This document shows, in pieces, positions 54,477 through 63,465 of a DNA stretch of 64,000 nt. The notes under the pieces are model-generated. The model was given only the letters and a program-made list of their open reading frames with translations. It was not told the origin of the DNA and made no database searches. The translations under genes and the position numbers were made by a program. The DNA is taken from contig NZ_AULA01000002.1 of assembly GCF_000425045.1 (NCBI RefSeq), positions 62,001 to 126,000 of the forward strand, read 5' to 3'. How positions within the stretch are numbered: position 1 is the first letter of the stretch; each line of letters begins with the position of its first letter. This DNA comes from Acidaminococcus intestini DSM 21505 (GTDB taxonomy: Bacteria > Bacillota > Negativicutes > Acidaminococcales > Acidaminococcaceae).

Positions 54477-55922
54477 TTAGCATTTGCTGGACCAAGTCCG
54501 TGGGTAAAAAAGCAGCAGCATGGGGAGCAGTTCCAAACGGCCAGCGAGCATATCAAAGATCAGGACCAACTTGGAAAAGTCTCCATATACGCCAAAGTTA
54601 CGGCTCGGACCCACTTCTGCAAGTCCCGGTCCGATATTGTTGAGGGTGGCCGCAACAGCCGTAAAGTTGGTCGTAAAACTAAAGTTTTCGAGACTGATGG
54701 CAAGCACGGAAAGACCAAAGACAAAGAAATAACTCGTCAAATAGACATAAAGGGAACTGAGGACCTTGCGGTCCACGGTCTTCTTGTCCATCCGGACACA
54801 CTGTACACCATGGGGATGAATGATTTGGCGCAGTTCCTGCTTGATACTCTTCATGACAAGGACAACGCGGCTGACTTTGACGCCGCCCCCTGTTGATCCG
54901 GCACAGGCTCCGATGATCATGAGCATGACAAGGATGGTTTTGGAAAAGCTTGGCCATAGGTCAAAGTCCACCGTTGAAAACCCTGTCGTCGTAATGATGC
55001 TACCGACTTGAAAATAGGCCACGCGCAGGGCTTCCTCAAAATTGCCATACCGCGGTTCAATCTGCCAGGTAATGGCAAGGCCGGCACAAAGGATGATGGC
55101 AAGATACGCCCCCACTTCTTCCAGATGGAAGGCTTCATAGAAATTCTTTGTCAGAAGCAAGTAATAGAAACTGAAATTGACGCCAAAGGCAATCATAAAA
55201 ATGGTGATGATCCACTGCTGAAAGGGCGTATACTCAGCGCAGCTGCTGTTGAGGACCCCGAAGCCCCCCGTTCCCGCTGTGCCAAAAGTAATGCACAGGT
55301 TATGGAACCAGTTCATCCCAGAAAAAGCCAAGATGGCAATCATGAGAAGGGTCATACCAAGATAGATACGGTAAAGGACGATGGCCGTGTTCTTTACACG
55401 GGGCACGAACTTTGATACATCAGGACCGGGGCTTTCCGCTTTCATGAGATTGATCTGCGTACCACCGCTGCCTGAGGGGATCATCATGAGAATGAAGACC
55501 AAGACGCCCATCCCGCCAATCCAGTGGGAAAAGCTCCGCCAAAACAGGCTTGTATGAGAGAGCGCCTCCACATTGGCCAATATGGAAGAACCTGTCGTCG
55601 TAAACCCTGACACAATCTCAAAAAGGGCATCAAGAAAAACCGGAATCTCACCGGTAATGACAAAAGGAATTGCTCCATAAAGGGAAAGGACAACCCAAGA
55701 AAGCCCAACGGACACAAAGCCTTCGCGCTGATAGATGGCGGGATTGGCAATCTTTTTGCGGGAAAGGAGCCAGCCTGCCGCTATGGCCCCGACTCCCAGG
55801 GCAAGATAGACCAGGCCCTGCCACTCCCCATAAATGAGGGCAATGAGGCAGGGAAGCAGCATTAAGAGGCCTTCCGTACGAAGGACCCAGGAAAGGATCC
55901 TTCCAATCACAGCATAATTCAT
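54477..55922 (-). CDS. trkH: Trk-type K+ transporter membrane subunit TrkH
   Basis: TrkH is the ion-conducting subunit of a K+ uptake system gated by TrkA. The 481-residue protein has about ten to twelve membrane segments and four pore-loop repeats with selectivity-filter-like TTTGSSI near 110, GTAGTGGFG near 220, ITTTGFSTVDF near 315 and NNIGPGLAEVG near 430. It follows trkA after 12 bases. Confidence 0.95.
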   Translation of the reverse strand: MNYAVIGRILSWVLRTEGLLMLLPCLIALIYGEWQGLVYLALGVGAIAAGWLLSRKKIANPAIYQREGFVSVGLSWVVLSLYGAIPFVITGEIPVFLDALFEIVSGFTTTGSSILANVEALSHTSLFWRSFSHWIGGMGVLVFILMMIPSGSGGTQINLMKAESPGPDVSKFVPRVKNTAIVLYRIYLGMTLLMIAILAFSGMNWFHNLCITFGTAGTGGFGVLNSSCAEYTPFQQWIITIFMIAFGVNFSFYYLLLTKNFYEAFHLEEVGAYLAIILCAGLAITWQIEPRYGNFEEALRVAYFQVGSIITTTGFSTVDFDLWPSFSKTILVMLMIIGACAGSTGGGVKVSRVVLVMKSIKQELRQIIHPHGVQCVRMDKKTVDRKVLSSLYVYLTSYFFVFGLSVLAISLENFSFTTNFTAVAATLNNIGPGLAEVGPSRNFGVYGDFSKLVLIFDMLAGRLELLPMLLLFYPRTWSSKC

Positions 55923-55934
55923 GGCCTCACCCCA

Positions 55935-57293
55935 CTATTTTAAAATATTATAAATATCGTGGAACCCGATATGGGTTGTTACGACAATGACCGTATCCCC
56001 AATCCGGAATTCATCCTGACCGCCTGGGATAATCAGCCTGCCGCCGCGCAGGATTCCAGCAATGATGACACCGTCCTTGATTTTCATATCGACGAGCTTC
56101 TGCCCGGTCACCAAGGAATCCTTATCAATGAAAAATTCCATGGCTTCGACGCGCCCATTCATAAGGCGATAAAGGGTTTCCACATTGGACTCCATGCTGT
56201 TGCCGGCAGCCCGGACATACTGCACAATCTTTTGGGCCGTAATCTCCTTCAGATTGATGACGCTGTCCAGATGAAGGTTATCCAAAAGTTCCCCAAAATC
56301 GACATGATTCAGCTTTGTGACAACCTTTTTCTTCACACGGTTCATGACGTAAAGGGAAAGGATGGCGTTAACTTCATCGATGCCCGTGCAGGCCACAAAG
56401 CCGTCCATATTTTCCAGATGTTCCTCATCAAGCAGTTGGCGGTCCGTTCCATCCCCACAATCGACAGTTACATCGGGCAAGGCATCCACAAGCTCTTCGC
56501 AGCGTTTCATATCCTTTTCGATGATGGTCACGTGGATATTGCGGCTGGAAAGAAGCTTGGCCAAATAATAGCTTGTAGCTCCGCCGCCGACAATCATGAC
56601 GTTTTCCGCTTTGTTTGTCTTGACACCGATTTTGCGGAAAAATTCCTCGACATCGCTGGGCATAGCCATGATGGTCAGGATATCGCCGCTCATGATGACT
56701 GTATCCCCGTTAGGAACAATGATTTCACTATTGCGTTCAATGATGCAGATAAGCAGATTATTTGTCGTCAGCTGCGCCAACTGCTTTAAGGAAATCCCAA
56801 TGAGCATGGACCGCTGGGGAACGCGGAAGCGCAGCATATCGATTCGGTCCTTGGCAAAGCTGAAGATATCAATTGCCGTAGGAAAATTAAGGAGCCGCGT
56901 CATTTCCTTGGCAGCTTCCAGTTCCGGATTGATGGTCATGGAAAGATTCAGGCCCTTTTGCAGGAAATGGCTTTCCTCCGAATAATGCGGGCTCCGCACA
57001 CGGGCAATGGTGTGACAGCCGCTATTATTGAGTTTGGCAATGACGCAGGTCAAAAGATTGACTTCATCGCTTTCCGTCACGGCAATAAGCATATCCGCAT
57101 GCTTAAGATCGGCCTGCCGCAAGACGTTGAAACTTGAGCCGTTGCCTATGATACCCATGACGTCGTAGTTGGTCGAAATATGGTGGATGAGGTCCGCATT
57201 GGTATCAATGACGGTCACATTATTGTTTTCCTTGATAAGCTGCGTAACGATATTTCGTCCCACCTTACCGCAGCCGACAACGATAATTTGCAT
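55935..57293 (-). CDS. trkA: Trk system K+ uptake regulatory subunit TrkA
   Basis: TrkA is the cytoplasmic NAD(H)/nucleotide-binding ring that gates TrkH. The 452 residues contain two RCK units: Rossmann motif VVGCGKVGRNIVTQLI at the N-terminus and a second, IVGGGATSYYLAKLL near 230, each followed by a TrkA-C domain (around 140-215 and 370-450). I start at ATG 57293 (MQIIVVG), five codons inside the longest frame. Confidence 0.96.
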   Translation of the reverse strand: MQIIVVGCGKVGRNIVTQLIKENNNVTVIDTNADLIHHISTNYDVMGIIGNGSSFNVLRQADLKHADMLIAVTESDEVNLLTCVIAKLNNSGCHTIARVRSPHYSEESHFLQKGLNLSMTINPELEAAKEMTRLLNFPTAIDIFSFAKDRIDMLRFRVPQRSMLIGISLKQLAQLTTNNLLICIIERNSEIIVPNGDTVIMSGDILTIMAMPSDVEEFFRKIGVKTNKAENVMIVGGGATSYYLAKLLSSRNIHVTIIEKDMKRCEELVDALPDVTVDCGDGTDRQLLDEEHLENMDGFVACTGIDEVNAILSLYVMNRVKKKVVTKLNHVDFGELLDNLHLDSVINLKEITAQKIVQYVRAAGNSMESNVETLYRLMNGRVEAMEFFIDKDSLVTGQKLVDMKIKDGVIIAGILRGGRLIIPGGQDEFRIGDTVIVVTTHIGFHDIYNILK

Positions 57294-57333
57294 TTTGTTC
57301 TCCCCCACAGCAAATCTAAAAGCGTATCAATCT

Positions 57334-57362
57334 ATTATATAACGGGCCTTTCCAAAAAGCCA
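57334..57362 (-). promoter_or_regulatory. Promoter of trkA-trkH
   Basis: Minus-strand -35 TGGCTT (57357-57362), 17-base spacer, -10 TATAAT (57334-57339). Confidence 0.55.
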
Positions 57363-57377
57363 TATGATTGTACCATT

Positions 57378-57848
57378 TCATACACTTTCTTTTCCAGCAA
57401 GACGCCGAGCCACAAGTTCGAAAAAGAGGCAGCCTAAAAAGGAGGTCGCCCACTGCATGCTCCCATAGAACAGAAGAAACCGCCAGACGAGTTGAGGGCC
57501 GACCTGAAAGAGGGAGCTCACGGCAAAAAGCCCCGCTGTCATACAGGATGCCTTGAAAAGCGGGGCAATCAAGATACGAAGGCGCGCACGCTGCGCTTCT
57601 TTACAGAAAAAAGCGTAAGCCGCGTTTGAGAAAAAGACCACAGGAATCATGAAGGGAAGGGCCAGATGACCTTGCATAAAGGCCACTGCAGGCAGGGCCG
57701 CACTCATGGCCCAGATTACGGCAGGCGCCGTAAAGCGCCCCGCAAGGACCAGGGACAAATTGACAAGGCTCCCGATGATGAGCGTCATCACAAAAGGCGG
57801 CAAAGGCAGCAAAATACGCAGCTGCTGCACCATAAGAGCGAAAGCCAA
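57378..57848 (-). CDS. Small integral membrane protein, possible frameshift near its start
   Basis: A 156-residue hydrophobic protein with about four membrane segments; function not recognised. The open frame can start only at TTG 57848 or ATG 57833, neither with a good ribosome site. A much better start, ATG 57892 behind GGAGGGATCCCT, is in another frame and reads MNHHTMQAFARGSLF; adding one T to the six-T run (A run 57847-57852 on plus) would join it to this frame as SLFLAFALMVQQLRILL. The gene may be switched by slippage, frameshifted, or affected by a sequencing error. Confidence 0.65.
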   Translation of the reverse strand: MAFALMVQQLRILLPLPPFVMTLIIGSLVNLSLVLAGRFTAPAVIWAMSAALPAVAFMQGHLALPFMIPVVFFSNAAYAFFCKEAQRARLRILIAPLFKASCMTAGLFAVSSLFQVGPQLVWRFLLFYGSMQWATSFLGCLFFELVARRLAGKESV

Positions 57849-58026
57849 AAAAGGCTCCCCCGCGCAAAAGCCTGCATTGTATGATGGTTCATAGGGATCC
57901 CTCCTTTCTTATTTTCATTGTAGCAAGGCAAGGTCCATCTGACCAGTTGATTTTTTCGATGGCCTTTTCCCTTTGGGTATATTATAATTGATAAGTTAAG
58001 GAAACACCGTTTAGAGGAGCTCTTTT

Positions 58027-59145
58027 ATGAAAAAACGAAACATTATCTTTGACCATTTGCGCGCCCTTTCCATGCTGGGCGTCGTTGCCATCCACGTCGG
58101 TGACCTTGTCATGCAGTCCGGTACACCATGGAACTGGCTCTACCTTTTGTGTGAAGTGCTGAGCCGCTACAGCGTGCCCACCTTCTTTTTTATCTCCGGC
58201 TACGGACTTTTTTATTCCCATCCCTTGGAAAAGCCCTTGGAGTATAGGTCCTTTATCAAGAAAAGATTCAAGAGCATCGGGATTCCCTATGTAGTGACGA
58301 GCCTCTTTTATATGGGTGTCGCAAGTCTCATGGCCCGAAACCTTGCCATGTGGCATCCCAAATACGTGCTTTTCACCCTCTTTTTTGGACTGGGAAATTA
58401 TCACATCTATTTTCTCGTCATCCTCATGTGGTTCTATCTGCTCTTTCCCCTATGGAGAAGCCTCATGAAAAAGATGGAAGCCATGGGCCTTTATCTGAGC
58501 CTATCCATCCTGTTTATCTTAGAGCTTTTCTTATACCGGGTCAGTGCCCACTTCTGGGCCTATCCCCAATGGGTTGTCGATACGCCCCTTCTGTATGACC
58601 TGCTCCAATACAGGCTGAACTATTTTCCCTTCTTCTATCTCTTTGTCTTTATGATGGGCGGCGTCATTGCCCGTCATTATGAGGCCTTCCTTACCTTCAT
58701 CAGAAAATGGAAAAAAGTCTTGGGCGCGGCTTTTGTGCTATCTGCAAGCTGCAACACGCTGATCTTCTACCGCTGGATCCTCATCCATCACATGCCCCTT
58801 GAGGATACGACGAATGCACTGCAGCAGCTTTCCACACCGGGCCTGACCTATACAGTCATCTTCATCCTCTTTGCCAGTGCCGTTCTGGACCGCTATCCTG
58901 AAGGAAAACTGCCTTTATTGGAAAAAATATCGGATCGTTCCTTTTATATCTACCTCATCCATCCCTTCTTTCTCGACCAATTAAGCTACTGGATCGATCG
59001 AGCCATCGTTCCCTTTGACAGATTCCCCATGCCCGTCTTTTACGTGCTCCTTGTCACGGTCTCCTATGTTGCGGCCGGTCTTTTGCAACGCATCGTCCCG
59101 CCCCTTAAAAGAAACCTTCTGGCACGTTTACCCAATAAGGCATAA
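58027..59145 (+). CDS. Membrane acyltransferase, acyltransferase-3 family
   Basis: A 372-residue protein with ten or so membrane segments that probably transfers an acetyl or other acyl group to a cell-surface sugar. It opens with IIFDHLRALSMLGVVAIHVGD, containing the family Arg and His, and has FFISGYGLFYSHPL and a C-terminal FYIYLIHPFFL. The acceptor is unknown; no glycan gene cluster is nearby. The start has GAGGAGCTC upstream. Confidence 0.9.
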   Translation: MKKRNIIFDHLRALSMLGVVAIHVGDLVMQSGTPWNWLYLLCEVLSRYSVPTFFFISGYGLFYSHPLEKPLEYRSFIKKRFKSIGIPYVVTSLFYMGVASLMARNLAMWHPKYVLFTLFFGLGNYHIYFLVILMWFYLLFPLWRSLMKKMEAMGLYLSLSILFILELFLYRVSAHFWAYPQWVVDTPLLYDLLQYRLNYFPFFYLFVFMMGGVIARHYEAFLTFIRKWKKVLGAAFVLSASCNTLIFYRWILIHHMPLEDTTNALQQLSTPGLTYTVIFILFASAVLDRYPEGKLPLLEKISDRSFYIYLIHPFFLDQLSYWIDRAIVPFDRFPMPVFYVLLVTVSYVAAGLLQRIVPPLKRNLLARLPNKA

Positions 59146-59150
59146 AAAAT

Positions 59151-59194
59151 CTCCCAGCAACTTCCAATCATGGATTTGTTGGGAGTTCTTTTTT
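59151..59194. terminator. Bidirectional terminator between the convergent acyltransferase and AEC genes
   Basis: CTCCCAGCAA and TTGTTGGGAG pair (one wobble) around a 15-base loop, followed by TTCTTTTTT on plus; on minus, ATTTTTTATG follows. The T-tract overlaps the stop codon of the minus-strand permease gene. Confidence 0.8.
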
Positions 59195-60110
59195 AGAGGA
59201 AAAGAGCCAAAAAGGGCACCGTCACGAGACTTGTCACGGTTGACGTAAAGACACAGGCAGAAGCAAATTCCGCATTGGCCCCATATTTTGCAGCAAGGAT
59301 GGCCGTCGTAGACCCGATAGGCATTCCCGTAAGGATGGTTGCGACCGCCGTCAGAAGGGGATCGATGTGAAGGCCGTGAAGGCTAAGAAGGAGCACCAAC
59401 GGCATGAAAAGCTGACGGATAGCGGATAGAAGCAAAGCCTTGCTCGATAGGAAGTTCTTTAATGGAATCTCTGCCAAAATCATCCCCACAATGATCATGG
59501 CAAGGGGCGTCGTGCATTCACCCAAGGCGTGGATTGCACTCACGGCAACCAGCGGCAGGTCGGGTTCAAAGAGCATCCGCAGGAGCCCCAGTTCTACGGC
59601 AATGATGCCCGGGTTGAATAGGACCCTCTTTATACGCTCCCAGCGCGGTGCCGTCGTAAAAAGGCTGATGCCCGCACTCCACATGAGGATCCTTGTAGGG
59701 ATGATATAGAGGCTGGCATAAAAAAGACCGTCCAGCCCATACCCATTTTCAATAACCGGCAGACCGGCAAAACCGGAGTTACTGACCAGCGTCCCGTAGC
59801 GCATGATAGGAATCTCATCTTTTTTACAGAACCGAAAGGCTACGTTGCTGATTATGAGTGAAAGGACTTCCACAGAAGAGGCGACAAAAAGGCTCAGGAG
59901 CCCTTTTTGCAGCGTTTCAACTGTCAAGGTAATCTGGAAGGACTCAAAGATCATGCACGGCAGGGTAACAAGGATGACAAATTCCGTAAAAGCATCCCGC
60001 GCCTCCGCTTTGAGGATTTTCCCTTTACGCAGTCCATAGCCAATGGCCATATAGACAAAAAGCAGCATCTGGATGGAGAGCATCTGCCAAAAGCCTTCCA
60101 CATTCTTCAC
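59193..60110 (-). CDS. AEC-family transporter (auxin efflux carrier type permease)
   Basis: A 305-residue membrane protein with about ten predicted segments in two halves of five, typical of AEC permeases that export or exchange small organic acids such as malate or malonate. Visible blocks are GYGLRKGKILKAEARDAFTEFVI, the conserved VTLPCMIFESF in the first half, and TPLAMIIVGMILAE and MPIGSTTAILAAKYG in the second. The substrate is not predictable. It is a single gene between a convergent acyltransferase and pyk. Confidence 0.85.
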   Translation of the reverse strand: MKNVEGFWQMLSIQMLLFVYMAIGYGLRKGKILKAEARDAFTEFVILVTLPCMIFESFQITLTVETLQKGLLSLFVASSVEVLSLIISNVAFRFCKKDEIPIMRYGTLVSNSGFAGLPVIENGYGLDGLFYASLYIIPTRILMWSAGISLFTTAPRWERIKRVLFNPGIIAVELGLLRMLFEPDLPLVAVSAIHALGECTTPLAMIIVGMILAEIPLKNFLSSKALLLSAIRQLFMPLVLLLSLHGLHIDPLLTAVATILTGMPIGSTTAILAAKYGANAEFASACVFTSTVTSLVTVPFLALFL

Positions 60111-60223
60111 CTTCCTCCATTTTAATTCTATTGTAGCAGATTGGATTCCAAGAAAACGGGAAAAGCGGCCATTGCCTTCTTTTTAAATTCACGAAAGGGC
60201 CTTAGTATTTTTAAGAATAACCA

Positions 60224-60261
60224 AAACAGCGCCACGGAAAAAAGCCTCCGTGACGCTGTTT
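60224..60261 (-). terminator. Terminator of pyk
   Basis: AAACAGCGTCACGGA and TCCGTGGCGCTGTTT form a 15-base stem with one wobble around a GGCTTTTT loop, followed by TGGTTATT; the T-tract is moderate. Confidence 0.75.
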
Positions 60262-60292
60262 GTAAAGTTTTTTAGATCCATCAATGCGCTTT

Positions 60293-62041
60293 TTATTTGA
60301 CGTTGATTTTCCCGGCATAGACCGTACCGGACTCCACGTCAAGGGTCACCACATCGCCATCTTCCAGTTCCTTCATGGCTCCAGCGGCCCCAACAATCAC
60401 AGGGATTCCGAAATTGATGCCCACAATGGCCGCCGGCGAGGTAAAGCCCCCTTCTTCAGCAATGATGCCCGCTGATTGGGCCGCTTTGGCACCCATTTCG
60501 TTTTCAAGGGCGGAACAGACAAGAATGGAACCCTCTTTTATTTTATCGATATCACTGAGATGCTCCACGCGGGCCACTTCGCCCGTAACGGATTTACGGC
60601 CAATGCCCTGCCCTTTGACGACAATTTCACCGACATTGACAACCTGAATAAGGTTCGTACTTCCTACTTTCCCCACGTTCTTACCCGCCGTGACAATGAC
60701 CGAATCCCCTTTCCGGACAAGACCTGCATTTCTGGCTTCGTTGACGGCAAGGTCAATAAGGGCATCCGTATTGGGTTTATTGAGGCCTTTAAGGGGAACG
60801 ACGCCCCAATAAAGCGCCATGCGGCGCAGACTCTCTTCTTTCGGGGAAACACCGACTACCATGGCGTGGGGACGATATTTGGCAACCATGCGGGCCGTGT
60901 ATCCAGATTCCGTAATGGACAGGATCACGTTGGCATCAAGTTCCTGAGCAATCTGCACCGTGGCATGGGAAATAGCGTCCGTCATCTGGACCTGTGCCCC
61001 AATGCCTTTATGTTTAAAGACATTCACATAGTCAAGGGAAGCTTCAGTCCGTTTGGCAATCCGGCTCATGGTTTCCACGGCTTCGACAGGATAGGCACCG
61101 GAAGCGGTTTCACCGCTCAGCATGATGGCATCGGTCCCGTCATAGATGGCATTTGCCACATCACTTGCCTCAGCACGCGTGGCATGGTAATTTGTGATCA
61201 TGCTCTCAAGCATTTGGGTTGCCGTGACGGCAGGTTTGCCAGCTGCATTGCATTTTGCGATGATCTGCTTTTGGACAACAGGAACATCTTCCATAGGAAT
61301 CTCGACACCCAAATCACCACGGGCGACCATGACACCGTCGACAACTTTCAGGATTTCATCGATGTTATCGACGCCTTCCTGGTTTTCAATCTTGGCAATG
61401 ATGCCCATATTGGAGCCGAGGCTCTCCAGAAGGCGCCGGATCTGCATGGCATCATCGGCGCTGCGTACAAAGGAGGCTGCAATATAATCCATTCCCGCAT
61501 TTGCCGCAAAGGTAATATCGGACACGTCTGCTTCCGACATAAAGGGCAGCTTCAAGATAGCCCCTGGCACAGCGACACGCTTACGGGAAGAAATCTCCCC
61601 GCCGTTGGTGACCGTTGTATGGATTTCAGTATCCGTCGTTGATTCTACCCGAAGGGTCAGTTTCCCATCATTCAGAAGGATCGTATCACCTTTTTTCACC
61701 TCTTGGGGAAGACCGCTGTAGTTTACATGGGCTTTTTCCGCTGTGCCCTCGCAAGCTTCTGCAGTCAGTGTAAAGGCGTCCCCGTCCTTCAGTGTCACCT
61801 TGTCCCCCTTAAACAGGCCCAGGCGCATTTCCGGTCCCTTTGTATCGCCGATAAAACCGATGACACGGCCTGTTTCGGCAATGGCTTCCTTCAAAAGGGC
61901 CAATCGTTTGGCACATTCCTCATGGGATCCATGGGAAAAGTTGAAACGAGCCAAATCCATGCCGCTTTCAATCATCTTGACAAGGATCTCTTTTCTGTCC
62001 GTTGCCGGACCCAAAGTACAAATAATCTTCGTTTTTTTCAT
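60293..62041 (-). CDS. pyk: Pyruvate kinase with C-terminal PEP-utilising-type domain
   Basis: Pyk makes pyruvate and ATP from PEP and ADP. I start at ATG 62041 (MKKTKIICTLGPATDRKEI, ribosome site AGGAGTTCTTACC), giving 582 residues; the open frame extends 85 codons upstream, but that part lies over another small gene. Seen are FNFSHGSHEE, the K+/Mg2+ catalytic VARGDLGVEIP and KPAVTATQMLESM, the Pyk C-domain, and a final 90-residue PEP-mobile domain like that of Bacillus Pyk. Its usual TSHAAIV reads TSPAAIV, so the histidine is missing. Confidence 0.96.
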   Translation of the reverse strand: MKKTKIICTLGPATDRKEILVKMIESGMDLARFNFSHGSHEECAKRLALLKEAIAETGRVIGFIGDTKGPEMRLGLFKGDKVTLKDGDAFTLTAEACEGTAEKAHVNYSGLPQEVKKGDTILLNDGKLTLRVESTTDTEIHTTVTNGGEISSRKRVAVPGAILKLPFMSEADVSDITFAANAGMDYIAASFVRSADDAMQIRRLLESLGSNMGIIAKIENQEGVDNIDEILKVVDGVMVARGDLGVEIPMEDVPVVQKQIIAKCNAAGKPAVTATQMLESMITNYHATRAEASDVANAIYDGTDAIMLSGETASGAYPVEAVETMSRIAKRTEASLDYVNVFKHKGIGAQVQMTDAISHATVQIAQELDANVILSITESGYTARMVAKYRPHAMVVGVSPKEESLRRMALYWGVVPLKGLNKPNTDALIDLAVNEARNAGLVRKGDSVIVTAGKNVGKVGSTNLIQVVNVGEIVVKGQGIGRKSVTGEVARVEHLSDIDKIKEGSILVCSALENEMGAKAAQSAGIIAEEGGFTSPAAIVGINFGIPVIVGAAGAMKELEDGDVVTLDVESGTVYAGKINVK

Positions 62042-62054
62042 GGTAAGAACTCCT

Positions 62055-62264
62055 TTATCTTGACCTTTCTTCCCACCGGGGAGAGTCTTTGGTGTTGTAT
62101 TCATCCATCCCTGTAAAAAAGCCGTCATCCCAGGAAATAGATCGTATAGCCCACAAGCCGCGGTGCGCATGGATTGCCCTCGCAAGGAAGGGGAACTTTC
62201 CATCCAGAACAGGATCGGTACGGAACCAATCCAGGTAAAGAATGAGGACCTTCTCCTTAGCCAT
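62055..62264 (-). CDS. Small ORF of unknown function upstream of pyk
   Basis: A 69-codon frame, MAKEKVLILYLDWFRTDPVL at its start and WDDGFFTGMDEYNTK near its end, rich in Trp and Asp. I do not recognise it. In its favour: it is about 29 bases after a predicted promoter and 13 bases before pyk. Against: there is no good ribosome site before ATG 62264. It could be a leader gene or a chance frame. Confidence 0.4.
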   Translation of the reverse strand: MAKEKVLILYLDWFRTDPVLDGKFPFLARAIHAHRGLWAIRSISWDDGFFTGMDEYNTKDSPRWEERSR

Positions 62265-62299
62265 CCAGCAAGTGACATTTCCTGAAACCGGCTCATTTC

Positions 62300-62328
62300 A
62301 TTGTACTACAAAGAAAGTAGCGGGGCAA
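62300..62328 (-). promoter_or_regulatory. Promoter upstream of pyk
   Basis: Minus-strand -35 TTGCCC (62323-62328), 17-base spacer, -10 TACAAT (62300-62305); predicted start near 62293, about 250 bases before pyk, leaving room for the small frame at 62264-62055. Confidence 0.6.
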
Positions 62329-62387
62329 ATCCCTTTGACCAGAAAAGGGCAATCTCTTGACCTTCTTTTTTCGAGAGAAAACGCAAG

Positions 62388-62414
62388 AAGCCCGGGCCAA
62401 AAAGGCTCGGGCTT
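62388..62414 (-). terminator. Terminator of the etf operon
   Basis: AAGCCCGAGCC and GGCCCGGGCTT (minus strand) form an 11-base stem with one wobble and a five-T loop, 27 bases after the etfA stop; the tail TCTTGCGTTTTCT is T-rich. Confidence 0.7.
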
Positions 62415-62441
62415 TACGAAACTTCATAGGAGTGCCGCTAA

Positions 62442-63452
62442 TTAGGATTCCTTGAATTCCTTGATCTTCTGGGTGAGCAGAGGCAGGACTTTCAGGGCAT
62501 CGCCAACGATACCATAGCGGGAGATTTCAAACATCGGAGCATCCGGATCCTTGTTGATGCAGACGATGGTATCAGATTTACTCATACCTGCTTTGTGCTG
62601 AACAGAACCGGAAATACCGCAGGCGAAGTAAATCTTCGGCGTAACGGTCTTACCAGACTGGCCAACTTGGCGAGGATGTTCGATGAAACCTTCATCGACA
62701 GCAGCACGGGAACCGCCAACTGCACCGCCGAGCACATGGGCCAGATCCTGCAGGAGGGCAAAATTTTCTTTGGCTTTCATGCCGCGGCCGCCGGAGCAGA
62801 CGAACGGAGCATCATCGATGGCCATTTCACCTTCGGTGACGACCGGATCTCTTCTCAGGACTTCAACGCGGTCTTCAATCTGATGTTTCAGGGTATATTC
62901 AACAACTTCACCTTTATGGGAAGGATCAGCTTCCGGAGCCTTGAAGGTCTTCGGACGGCAGGTCCCCATCTGAGGACGGTCTTCTTTGCAGAGGATCGTG
63001 GCCATGATGTTACCGCCAGCAGCCGGACGGGTCCATTCAACAAGTCCGTCTTCTTCGACGTCCAGAATGGTGCAGTCTGCGCACAGACCGGTACGTTCAC
63101 GGGCAGCCACGCGAGGACCAAGGTCACGGCCATCATTCGTAGCGCCGATAAGGATGGCGTTAGGACGATATTCAGTAATCAATTCTGCGAAAGCGTTGGT
63201 GTAAAGTTCCGTGGAATAATGAGCAAACTTTGGATCACGGACAACGTAAACAACGTCAGCGCCATGAGCGATCAGGTCTTGAGGGATGTCTTTCGGATCA
63301 TCAATCAGGAGGACAGCCCCAACACGCTGATGGCACTTATCGGCCATTTTTCTAACTTCGCCGAGCAGTTCGTATACGACATGAACGGGTTTACCTTCGT
63401 AATGTTCGCAATAAACCCATAAATCTTTTTCGTTACCGGTTTTCTTAGCCAT
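62442..63452 (-). CDS. etfA: Electron transfer flavoprotein alpha subunit
   Basis: EtfA with EtfB forms an FAD-containing protein that, in Acidaminococcus, bifurcates electrons from NADH to crotonyl-CoA (through butyryl-CoA dehydrogenase) and to ferredoxin. The 336 residues have the N-terminal domain ([14 protein letters not shown]) and the C-terminal FAD domain with [52 protein letters not shown] and [13 protein letters not shown]. It follows etfB by 13 bases. Length and sequence fit the Acidaminococcus protein as I remember it. Confidence 0.95.
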   Translation of the reverse strand: MAKKTGNEKDLWVYCEHYEGKPVHVVYELLGEVRKMADKCHQRVGAVLLIDDPKDIPQDLIAHGADVVYVVRDPKFAHYSTELYTNAFAELITEYRPNAILIGATNDGRDLGPRVAARERTGLCADCTILDVEEDGLVEWTRPAAGGNIMATILCKEDRPQMGTCRPKTFKAPEADPSHKGEVVEYTLKHQIEDRVEVLRRDPVVTEGEMAIDDAPFVCSGGRGMKAKENFALLQDLAHVLGGAVGGSRAAVDEGFIEHPRQVGQSGKTVTPKIYFACGISGSVQHKAGMSKSDTIVCINKDPDAPMFEISRYGIVGDALKVLPLLTQKIKEFKES

Positions 63453-63465
63453 TGTTATCCCTACC

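Noticed and set aside
62042-62296. An 85-residue N-terminal extension of pyruvate kinase
   Set aside because: The family starts at MKKTKIICTLGPA, which has its own AGGAG site; the extension overlaps another frame and has no similarity to Pyk.
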